DNA of 14,297 nt from Rhodopirellula sp. (GTDB lineage: Bacteria; Planctomycetota; Planctomycetia; Pirellulales; Pirellulaceae). The position numbers and the translations under genes are program-made. Below are positions 8,701 to 14,297 of this stretch, one piece after another. The notes under the pieces were generated by a model. The model did no database searches and was not told the DNA's origin. It saw nothing but the letters and a program-made list of their open reading frames with translations. The stretch spans positions 2,180-16,476 of the forward strand of contig PAXU01000108.1 of the NCBI GenBank assembly GCA_002714565.1, in the 5' to 3' direction. The first letter of the stretch is position 1; each line of letters opens with the position of its first letter.

Positions 8701-8916
8701 GCGAGGTGCAAACATGGCTTCTTCTATATCCAGCCTCAAGTCACCCTGCCGGTTTCCTTCGTCCGGTCCATGACAATGAAAGCATGTGTCGGAAAGAATT
8801 GGTCTGATATCACGATCGAAACGAATGTTTTGATCACGTTTTGCCGCAATGCTAAATGAGCTGAGGCATGATACGGTGGTTATGACCGTGAATAAGGCAA
8901 TTGCTTTGTTATTCAT
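5737..8916 (-). CDS. Secreted DUF1549/DUF1553 protein with planctomycete cytochrome c motif and LamG-like insert (1059 aa)
   Basis: A signal peptide covers about residues 1-25 (ends SIAA). A planctomycete cytochrome c domain follows: [20 protein letters not shown] carries the haem-type C45-x-x-C48-H49, and RMPP (100-103) and [14 protein letters not shown] (121-134) close it. DUF1549 spans roughly 150-360, with LDLTGLPP (185-192), LDAARYGDT (231-239) and a second CxxCH at 333-337 ([11 protein letters not shown]). Residues about 434-643 form a LamG/concanavalin-like beta-sandwich insert ([42 protein letters not shown]). DUF1553 fills about 743-1010, with [15 protein letters not shown] sequence (759-769), YRQTS (826-830), LQAEFIRD (854-861) and [13 protein letters not shown] (943-955). 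It would act in the periplasm or at the cell surface, the LamG part perhaps binding polysaccharide and the Cys-His motifs binding haem or another cofactor. The ATG at 8916 lacks a Shine-Dalgarno. It is first in a unit with the DUF1501 gene 7 bases downstream. Domain calls are strong, activity unknown. Confidence 0.95.
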   Translation of the reverse strand: MNNKAIALFTVITTVSCLSSFSIAAKRDQNIRFDRDIRPILSDTCFHCHGPDEGNRQGDLRLDIEEAMFAPRDGNPAVTPGDIRRSSLFQRLVHNDVDQRMPPADSTKSLTTDQIDLIRRWIQQGAKWSDHWAFEAPAKPDVPRPPRSRWATNEIDLFILDKLRERGLRPSAEADRYTLARRVSLDLTGLPPNPADVREFVNDSSDNAYETYLDKVFSSRHFGERMAIAWLDAARYGDTSVFHADGPRDMWAWRDWVVRAYNNNKSFKDFSIEQLAGDLLPDATPDQKIATGFVRNNATTDEGGLIEEEYRVEYIVDRVRTTSMVWLGLSLECAQCHDHKYDPFTMKDYYQIFAYFNQAADPGKQTRNGNQTPITDYYDPMRLAEANALRAEIPKLEANQQARHQAGEEPFQVWLKEAIANPEAAAIDARPSDPIVHLPLDEGKGKTAADSAKKDRKGNLKGPELWDEGVEGKAFKTDGASFIDLGKTTNFDRQDRFSFGCWIKPTGDASGSPIGKMAENKNNRGFILDSSGGTLQVMISNEWPLNSIMVHTAEKLTPDEWQHVFVTYDGSSKAAGVKVYVNGEQRKLAVIADCLTSTIHNLQPLLIGRRYGGEKGSPFKGLIDDVRIYDRMLSQTEVAALAGEDRVSPLLKVESLTEDQKDILREYYLKKHDDEYKKIAGELRKANDRIASLTLPASTVMVMQDVATPRETFILTRGQYDQPSDTKVSPTPLLRLTDPGNESPENRLGLANWLFQDNHPLTSRVAVNRYWTLLFGRGIVPTLEDFGSQGQYPSHPELLDWLAVDFRESGWDIKRMMKMMMMSSTYRQTSAVTDELLEEDPDNLHLARGPRFRLQAEFIRDNALAVSGLLISDMGGPGGKVYQPPGLWAEVGLGGNPKFVQDHGMKLYRRSIYTYWKRSAPPPNMQLFDAPTRERCILQRSRTNTPLQALVLLNDVQYVEAARNLAQQILTAPPATIDQQIGDLYMRVLSRPARAEEVEILSDILSEYLSEFAADIEGAKSLVSFGESARDESIEVSMHAAWTMLCSMVMNLDEAVTRN

Positions 8917-9124
8917 AGTTTTGGTAGGGGGATGTGTGCTGGTGGGGAAGTTGGTTTCTGCACAAGTTATCGTTGGCTAGATATTTAATGCTAATCGAAA
9001 ATGGTGGCTAGTTGAATCACGAACAAAGCAGGTAAATATTAGCTACATTTAATACAAACGAGTCGCTGACGATTGTTTGAGGTTTCAGCCGACCCAAAAG
9101 CTGCTGGCTAACAACGAGGAATTC
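8917..9124. other. Divergent intergenic region between DUF1549/DUF1553 gene and aminotransferase gene
   Basis: This 208-base region must promote transcription outward in both directions. It is AT-rich around 8980-9060. I see a GAGGA just before the ATG at 9125, but no -35/-10 pair good enough to name, no hairpin with a T-run, and no small gene with support. Confidence 0.5.
9116..9120 (+). promoter_or_regulatory. Shine-Dalgarno GAGGA deciding the aminotransferase start
   Basis: GAGGA is followed by ATTC and the ATG at 9125. The longer reading frame would begin at a TTG at 9077 with no comparable site, so 9125 is preferred. Confidence 0.65.
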
Positions 9125-10486
9125 ATGAAAACGTCTAACGAATCAAATCTATCCACTTCGCTCTCGATGTATGACCGAGCACAATCTGTACTTGCCGGAT
9201 CTGTCGGGCATGACTTGCGTTATGCACTGCCGGGACCGATCTATACAGCGCGAGGCAAAGGTGGGCGAAAGTGGGATGTGGATTCCAATGAGTACATCGA
9301 CTTTCTAGTCGGAAATGCTGCCTTGTTACTCGGTCATGCTGATCAGGAAGTTGTTGCTGCTGTTCAATCTGTTGTTGCAGATGGTACGCACTTCGGGAAT
9401 GACCATCCTCTACAACTTGAATGGTCAGAACTGATTCAGCAAATGGTGCCATCGGCTGAACGTGTACGTTTTACGAATTCCGGTACGGAATCCACATTAC
9501 TTGCTATTAGGCTTGCCCGAGCTTTTACGGGGAGACCGGGGCTGTTGAGGCTCGAAGGACACTTTCATGGTTGGCATGATGATGTGGTTCATGGTTTTGA
9601 TATGCCATTTCAAGAGCCGACGTGCCTGGGCGCAACGCCAAATGACCAGCGCGATGTGGTCTGCCTGTCAGATCGCCAAATTGACCGTATCGATGACCTT
9701 TTAAGCCAGCAAAAAACAGCGGCAGTCATCGTTGAATCTACCGGCGCTTCTTGGGGCAGGGCACCGCTTCGAGAGAAGTTTTTACAATCCATCGACGAAA
9801 TCACTAAAAGAACCGGGACCATCTTTATTCTCGACGAAGTGATAAGCGGATTCCGTTTCGGTGCAGCTGGAGTTCAGGGTGTCGAAGGTATACGTCCGGA
9901 TCTCACTACATTTGCCAAAGTCGTCGCAGGCGGTATGCCTGGAGGCGCAGTCGTCGGCCGCCGTGACATTATGGACCTTATGCAAAAGAACGGTGATCCT
10001 CATCATGATCGTCACCAACGCGTTGTCCATTTCGGAACTTACAATGCATGTCCGCCTTCGGCTGCCGCTGCCATTGTTACTCTAAAGAGAATCCAATCCA
10101 CTGATGTGACGCACCGCGTGAACACTCTCGGCGCGAATATGAGACAAGCGTTACAGGATCTTATTAAGTCACTTGGAATTGCAGCACATGTTTACGGCCA
10201 GGCGTCGTTGTTTCATGTGTATTTTGAAACAGACTCGAACCGCTTGTCAGATATAAGTGAACAAGCTGATGTGTGGATAGATGATCCGGCACGGCTAAAG
10301 GGAATGCCAGGTCATCTGGTTGCTAGATATCAGCAACTACTACGTTACCACGGTGTCGACTTGATGAGTGGCACTGGTGGAGCACTTTGTACAGCACATA
10401 CAGAAGCGGATATAAGTGAGGCGATCTCTGCATTTGAAAAGGTGTTAATTAAGCTTCTTGATGAAGGTTTGGTTTTTCAAATCTGA
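9125..10486 (+). CDS. Class III aminotransferase, glutamate-1-semialdehyde aminomutase (HemL)-like paralogue (453 aa)
   Basis: A PLP-dependent fold type I enzyme of the class III aminotransferase family. Motifs in order: YIDFLVGNAALLLGH (57-71), NSGTEST (118-124, phosphate-binding), LEGHFHGWHDD (143-153), VIVES (201-205), ILDEVISGFR (235-244, with Asp237 contacting the pyridine nitrogen), TTFAKVVAGGMPGGAVVG (261-278, Lys265 as the Schiff-base lysine), and HFGTYNACPPSAAAA (302-316). The overall pattern resembles HemL, but HYHG-type and GTLSGNP-type signatures are altered (GHFHGWHD, GTYNACP) and no other tetrapyrrole gene is nearby, so a catabolic or secondary amine substrate is more likely than haem synthesis. 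It is cytoplasmic. The start at 9125 is set by GAGGA; the longer frame begins with TTG at 9077. It faces away from the DUF1549/DUF1553 gene and is 115 bases upstream of the DUF4198 gene, which may have its own promoter. Family certain, substrate unknown. Confidence 0.9.
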   Translation: MKTSNESNLSTSLSMYDRAQSVLAGSVGHDLRYALPGPIYTARGKGGRKWDVDSNEYIDFLVGNAALLLGHADQEVVAAVQSVVADGTHFGNDHPLQLEWSELIQQMVPSAERVRFTNSGTESTLLAIRLARAFTGRPGLLRLEGHFHGWHDDVVHGFDMPFQEPTCLGATPNDQRDVVCLSDRQIDRIDDLLSQQKTAAVIVESTGASWGRAPLREKFLQSIDEITKRTGTIFILDEVISGFRFGAAGVQGVEGIRPDLTTFAKVVAGGMPGGAVVGRRDIMDLMQKNGDPHHDRHQRVVHFGTYNACPPSAAAAIVTLKRIQSTDVTHRVNTLGANMRQALQDLIKSLGIAAHVYGQASLFHVYFETDSNRLSDISEQADVWIDDPARLKGMPGHLVARYQQLLRYHGVDLMSGTGGALCTAHTEADISEAISAFEKVLIKLLDEGLVFQI

Positions 10487-10526
10487 TGTTGCTGATCAAT
10501 CTTGTGTTGTAAACTGACATTCAGTC

Positions 10527-10556
10527 TTGGCAGTGCTCCAAAGCGATGTGCATAAA
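10527..10556 (+). promoter_or_regulatory. Possible sigma-70-type promoter before the DUF4198 gene
   Basis: TTGGCA (10527-10532, five of six to the -35 consensus), an 18-base spacer, and CATAAA (10551-10556, four of six to the -10 consensus) lie in the 115-base gap after the aminotransferase, about 45 bases before the start codon. Matches of this quality occur by chance and planctomycete promoters are poorly defined, so this is tentative. Confidence 0.3.
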
Positions 10557-10601
10557 TTGAGCACCTATTTCACAAAGCCAGTTTGAAGAAGGGTAAATGC
10601 T

Positions 10602-11420
10602 TTGAATAACCGTGTTTTAAAAAAACTACATTGGTGTGTCGTGCTTCTTTGTATTCAGACGGCACTAAATGCACATGACTACTGGATGTCCCCTCTTAAA
10701 TATCATGTTGAAGCGGGTGCAGAGGTACCTGTGCGCCTTTTTGTGGGAGATCACTTCAACCCGGAAATTGAACGGCCACTTCAGGAAGATATGACGGTTG
10801 AGTTTGTACTTCATCGAAGATCGGCCAAACCGGTTAATCTGGTGGACCCAACGAATTACGACAAGAAACCGGTTGCTGGACTAAACCTAAAACATAGTGG
10901 AGTGCATCTGCTCTCGATGCAGCGTGACTGGGCTGTGATTGAAATGACTGGCCCAAAGTTTCATCAATACCTGGAGCACGAAGGACTGACGAAGGTAATT
11001 GAGCAACGTAAGAAAGCAGGTGAGGCCGAACAAACTGCGACGGAGCGATACCGCCGGTATTTGAAATCGCTATTAGCAGTTGGTGGTAAAACGGATGATA
11101 CATGGAAGAAGCAACTGGGACACAAGCTGGAAATTATTCCATTGAGCAACCCTCTTGTTGCAAAGCCTGGTGATAAGGTTGCCTTTAAGATCTTGTTAGA
11201 TGGCAAGGCACTGACGAATGTACAAACTGCTGCGATGGGACGTGATGGCGAGAAAGTCACAGATGTGCATGCGAAGACGAATGATAAAGGAGTCGTGACT
11301 TATCAGTTTGGTCATTCAGGCGAATGGGTGGTGAGACTTGTGCACCTGAGGAAGTGCAAGGATAAAGAGGGGATTGACTACGAGAGCTTTTGGTCAGCGA
11401 TCACCTTTGGAATAAAGTAA
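10602..11420 (+). CDS. Secreted DUF4198 protein, possible periplasmic metal-related protein (272 aa)
   Basis: The N-terminus has a basic stretch (NNRVLKKLHW) and hydrophobic core (CVVLLCIQTALNA), with predicted cleavage after Ala24 so that the mature protein begins HDYWMSP. This His-Asp-Tyr/Phe-Trp start is characteristic of DUF4198 proteins, some of which (NikK type) are known to bind nickel through the free N-terminal His. A middle charged helical segment (about 127-165) and a C-terminal Ig-like part (KPGDKVAFKILLDGKAL, VTYQFGHSGEWVVRL, SFWSAITFG) follow, as in the family. The frame opens with a TTG at 10602, preceded by GAAGAAGGG; the nearby ATG at 10597 is out of frame and meets TGA after two codons. 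No ABC or ECF transporter is adjacent, so a metal-uptake role is inference; many planctomycetes carry stand-alone members. It sits 57 bases before the GH88-like gene and could share its transcript. Confidence 0.82.
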   Translation: MNNRVLKKLHWCVVLLCIQTALNAHDYWMSPLKYHVEAGAEVPVRLFVGDHFNPEIERPLQEDMTVEFVLHRRSAKPVNLVDPTNYDKKPVAGLNLKHSGVHLLSMQRDWAVIEMTGPKFHQYLEHEGLTKVIEQRKKAGEAEQTATERYRRYLKSLLAVGGKTDDTWKKQLGHKLEIIPLSNPLVAKPGDKVAFKILLDGKALTNVQTAAMGRDGEKVTDVHAKTNDKGVVTYQFGHSGEWVVRLVHLRKCKDKEGIDYESFWSAITFGIK

Positions 11421-11477
11421 TTTCGCCTCTGATAAATGAGTTGCTGATAAGTACAGCAAGCCACTGAGAATAAATAG

Positions 11478-12863
11478 ATGATTCAACTTGAAAACGTGCC
11501 GGAAAGTGATGAACTACTTAGTCGCATAAATGCGATGTGGGCATTGTCTGCCGATAAAATTCTCTCAATTGAAAATGACCGTCAGGAGTCGACGACCCCG
11601 GTATTTACCATCGATGGGAATTATGTGGCGCAAGGCTGGACAGAATGGACTCAAGGATTTCAATTCGGCTCATCAATTTTGCAGTTCGATGGTACTGGTG
11701 ATGAGCAGTTTTTGGATATTGGCTGCACGAAGACACTCGAAGAAATGGCATCGCATGTCACGCATGTTGGCGTTCATGATCACGGGTTTAACAATGTCAG
11801 CACATATGGTGCTATTCGCCGGTTGATTCTCGAAGGCAAAATCTCCGTAGATCCCTGGCAGCTTCACTTTTGTGAGTTGGCACTAAAATCCAGTGGTGCA
11901 GTTCAAGCATCGCGGTGGTCGGAAACGATAGAAGGCGACGGTTACATTTGTTCCTTTAATGGACCACACTCGCTCTTTTGCGATACCATTCGATCCTTAC
12001 GTTCATTGGCCCTTGGCCATCAGCTCGGGCATTGTCTGATGGGTGAGAACGATGAGAGCTTTTGCTTACTAGATCGACTTGTACAGCATGCAAGATCTAC
12101 AGCACGCTACAACGTGTACTACGGCGAAGGTCGAGATGTCTATGATATACGCGGTCGCGTAGCACACGAATCGGTGTTCAACTGCAACGATGGCAGGTAT
12201 CGGTGTCCAAGTACACAACAAGGCTATTCTCCTTTCACCACCTGGACTCGAGGGCTCGCCTGGATCATGACTGGTTATCCAGAGCAACTGGAATGGCTGA
12301 GTACCAGGCCGGATGAAGAGTTAGATGTAATTGGCGGCCGTGCGGAAACCGAATCGATGATGCTCAAAGCAGCGCGTGCTGCATGTGACTTTTATATAGA
12401 GTTCACACCGACTGACGGTGTGCCGTATTGGGATACAGGTGCACCGGGTCTAGTGCAGTTAGGTGATTACTTAGGTCAGCCATCGGATCCCTTCAATGAC
12501 TTTGAGCCGGTCGATAGCAGTGCTGCGGCCATTGGCGCGCAGGGTCTATTGCGGCTCGGCAAGTATTTACTGGATTGCGGTGATTCGGATGGACAGCAGT
12601 ATTGGGATGCGGGTTTAGTGACCGCAGCCTCTTTGCTGTCCGAACCGTATCTATCTACGGATACCTCACACCAAGGGTTGCTGCTTCATTCCGTTTATCA
12701 TCGTCCGAGAGGTTGGGACAACGTCACGAACGAGCATGGAGTTCCGTCAGGGGAATCATGCATGTGGGGTGACTATCATCTGCGTGAATTAGCGCTGTAT
12801 TTACAGAGAGCTCTCAAGAATGAAACGTATTACACGTTCTTTGGTCCGGTTGGCACGAATTAG
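11478..12863 (+). CDS. GH88-like unsaturated glucuronyl/uronyl hydrolase (461 aa), cytoplasmic
   Basis: The (alpha/alpha)6-barrel pattern of glycoside hydrolase family 88 is visible. HVGVHDHGFNN (96-106) matches the conserved region with the first Asp (Asp101), and FNGPHSLFCDTIRSLRSLALG (160-180) the region with the second, catalytic Asp (Asp169). Further signatures are FTTWTRGLAWIMTGY (253-267), PYWDTGAPG (316-324), DSSAAAIGAQGLLRL (346-360), SVYHRPRGWD (405-414) and SGESCMWGDYHLREL (424-438). Known members hydrate the 4,5-double bond of unsaturated uronic acids left by polysaccharide lyases, releasing a sugar. There is no signal peptide, and a TAG at 11475-11477 directly before the ATG excludes an upstream extension, so the enzyme should act inside the cell on imported oligosaccharides. 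No lyase is present in the window. The gene ends inside the downstream hydrolase gene (44-base overlap), indicating co-transcription. Family assignment is good; the exact substrate is open. Confidence 0.85.
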   Translation: MIQLENVPESDELLSRINAMWALSADKILSIENDRQESTTPVFTIDGNYVAQGWTEWTQGFQFGSSILQFDGTGDEQFLDIGCTKTLEEMASHVTHVGVHDHGFNNVSTYGAIRRLILEGKISVDPWQLHFCELALKSSGAVQASRWSETIEGDGYICSFNGPHSLFCDTIRSLRSLALGHQLGHCLMGENDESFCLLDRLVQHARSTARYNVYYGEGRDVYDIRGRVAHESVFNCNDGRYRCPSTQQGYSPFTTWTRGLAWIMTGYPEQLEWLSTRPDEELDVIGGRAETESMMLKAARAACDFYIEFTPTDGVPYWDTGAPGLVQLGDYLGQPSDPFNDFEPVDSSAAAIGAQGLLRLGKYLLDCGDSDGQQYWDAGLVTAASLLSEPYLSTDTSHQGLLLHSVYHRPRGWDNVTNEHGVPSGESCMWGDYHLRELALYLQRALKNETYYTFFGPVGTN

Positions 12864-14297
12864 ATTCATCATTGCATTGGTTATCTCCTTAATGAGTAGC
12901 CATGCAACTGCTGAAGTTGAGCGTTTTGAAGTCATCTCGCGTGAACCGTTTGCTGATGGTACGGAATTTGGAGATGTCGGCGCTTATGAACGTATTGTCG
13001 GCAAAGTGCATTTTACGATTGATCCGTCGGCGAACCAAAACCAATCGGTCGTCGACTTGCAGTTTGTAAAACCCGATGCTGACGGATTAGTTCGATATTC
13101 GGCCGACCTGTTTATATTAGCGCCGGCAGACACAACGCACAGTAACGGTGCCGCAATCTACGATGTAAATAACCGTGGACGAAAGCGTTTGTTGGCATAC
13201 TTCAATTATGCAAATGGAATCAATGATCCAAAAACTCTTGAGGATGCTGGCGATGGGTTTCTATTTCGACATGGATTTACCATTGTCTGGAGTGGATGGG
13301 ATGGTGAGTTAATCCCCGGTGATAATCGTCTGCAACTTCATGCACCGATTGCGCGACGTAATGATGAATCAATTAAAGGGCTTGTGCGATGCGAATTTGA
13401 GCCGGGAGCAGTGAATAGATCCAATGCTCAACGGGCAAATCATGGTGGGTACTTTCCATCAAAATCCGATGGCAACCACGCAGCGTTGACTAAGCGCGCA
13501 ACTGCTAGAGGACAACGCGTATTGGTGCCAGCCGATCAATGGCAACTCCACGTGACCGAACAGCCCAGTGAGCATCAGGGACAATTGCCTCTGGTCGAAG
13601 TTGAAATGAAAGATGGATTTGAAGATGGTCAGATCTATGAGTTGGTGTATGAAGCCAAAGACCCAATTGTGCATGGACTTTGCTTTACATCCGTACGGGA
13701 CTTAATGAGTGCTATTAAATATGGCGATGGATTAGAGAATCCCCTGACGGTAGATGGACGGCCATTTATTCAACGCGCGCTTGGTTGGGGGATCTCTCAA
13801 AGCGGGCGGTTCTTGCGGGAGCTAGTCTATTGGGGGCTCAATCAGGATGAAAAGGGACGGCAGGCATTTGATGCCGTCATGCCACATGTGTCGGGTGGTG
13901 GACTCGGGTCATTCAATCAACGATTTGCACAGCCAACGCGTTTTTCAACTCAACGACATCAGCACGATTACCCGATCGACAGGTTTCCATTTTCGTATTC
14001 TACGCAACGTGATCCATACAGTGGTTGGAGGACGAGCCTGACAGCGGCGAGTGACAGAACCAATACTACTCCTTTGATCATGCACACGCAGTCAACTGCC
14101 GAGTATTGGACTCGCGCAGGCTCGCTGCCCCATACAGATCCGATGGGAATCAGAGATGCACGTGTGCCGAGAAATGTGCGGTTCTACACATTTGGTGGTA
14201 CGCAACATGGTCCTAGTGCTTATCCGCCGACTCGTGGAAAAGGACAGGCATTGGCAAACCCTGGAGACTATAAAGTGTTCCTGCGTGCACTCATGTT
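12820..14297 (+). CDS. Secreted alpha/beta-hydrolase-domain protein, Abhydrolase_10 type (3' end beyond window)
   Basis: The frame from the ATG at 12820 is open for 492 codons to the window edge. Residues 1-31 form a signal peptide with an unusually Arg-rich n-region (MKRITRSLVRLARIR), hydrophobic core and ATA cleavage site. Family features then follow: VISREPFADG and FGDVGAYERIVGKVHF (38-65), YDVNNRGRK (114-122), DGFLFRHGFTIVWSGWDGELIPG (145-167), and the nucleophile elbow GWGISQSGRFLREL (322-335, Ser326 the likely nucleophile). FGGTQHGP (458-465) probably supplies the catalytic His463. Proteins of this type are predicted secreted esterases or lactonases of mostly unknown substrate; the full length is about 600 residues or more, so part of the C-terminus is missing. 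The first 44 bases overlap the GH88-like gene in another frame, with only weak AGAGAG upstream, which suggests translational coupling. A role in ester removal from a plant or algal polymer is inference. Confidence 0.85.
   Translation, partial: MKRITRSLVRLARIRFIIALVISLMSSHATAEVERFEVISREPFADGTEFGDVGAYERIVGKVHFTIDPSANQNQSVVDLQFVKPDADGLVRYSADLFILAPADTTHSNGAAIYDVNNRGRKRLLAYFNYANGINDPKTLEDAGDGFLFRHGFTIVWSGWDGELIPGDNRLQLHAPIARRNDESIKGLVRCEFEPGAVNRSNAQRANHGGYFPSKSDGNHAALTKRATARGQRVLVPADQWQLHVTEQPSEHQGQLPLVEVEMKDGFEDGQIYELVYEAKDPIVHGLCFTSVRDLMSAIKYGDGLENPLTVDGRPFIQRALGWGISQSGRFLRELVYWGLNQDEKGRQAFDAVMPHVSGGGLGSFNQRFAQPTRFSTQRHQHDYPIDRFPFSYSTQRDPYSGWRTSLTAASDRTNTTPLIMHTQSTAEYWTRAGSLPHTDPMGIRDARVPRNVRFYTFGGTQHGPSAYPPTRGKGQALANPGDYKVFLRALM

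Noticed and set aside
10488..11449. GTTGCTGAT occurring shortly after the stops of both the aminotransferase and DUF4198 genes, as a repeated intergenic element
   Set aside because: Only nine bases match and the flanks differ; no third copy was noticed.
11441..11459. TTGCTG/CAGCAA inverted repeat after the DUF4198 gene, as a terminator
   Set aside because: The stem is only 6 pairs with few G-C pairs and no T-run follows; it is as likely chance.

Overview
The window looks like chromosomal DNA from a member of the Planctomycetota, most likely of the Pirellulaceae/Planctomycetaceae type. The strongest evidence is lineage-typical gene content. There is a large secreted DUF1549/DUF1553 protein with a planctomycete cytochrome c motif (CFHCHG) and an inserted LamG-like domain. 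It is followed at once by a Tat-signal DUF1501 protein, and a second DUF1501 protein lies next door. A sialidase-type gene, a GH88-like enzyme and a DUF4198 protein also fit. No tRNA, rRNA, CRISPR array, transposase, integrase or phage gene was seen. Species-level assignment is not possible from the sequence alone.

Layout. Positions 1-2724 (minus strand) hold a likely three-gene unit, read right to left: a shortened secreted sialidase-like gene, a 3-hydroxyacyl-CoA dehydrogenase-family gene, and an enolase-superfamily (mandelate racemase-like) gene that runs off the left edge. A divergent intergenic region (2725-2956) carries three near-copies of an AT-rich TATATATAGTGGA unit. A plus-strand DUF1501 gene (2957-4267) follows. 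It meets, tail to tail with 4 bases between, a minus-strand pair made of the DUF1549/DUF1553 protein (5737-8916) and a second DUF1501 protein (4272-5729). A second divergent intergenic region (8917-9124) leads into a plus-strand series: a class III (HemL-like) aminotransferase (9125-10486), a secreted DUF4198 protein (10602-11420), a GH88-like unsaturated uronyl hydrolase without a signal peptide (11478-12863), and a secreted alpha/beta-hydrolase of the Abhydrolase_10 type. The last overlaps the GH88 gene by 44 bases and runs off the right edge.

How they may work together (inference). Several genes fit sugar-acid or glycan breakdown: sialidase remnant, GH88-like hydrolase, sugar-acid-dehydratase-like enolase member, and an NAD-dependent hydroxyacid/hydroxyacyl dehydrogenase. 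The DUF1549/DUF1553 plus DUF1501 pair is a very common planctomycete exported module of unknown biochemical role. No single named pathway is complete here, and no new defence or mobile system is evident. The features most worth a second look are the internally shortened sialidase, the non-canonical active site of the enolase-superfamily protein, the orphan second DUF1501, the AT-rich repeat at the divergent promoter region, and the nested signal peptide in the GH88/hydrolase overlap.
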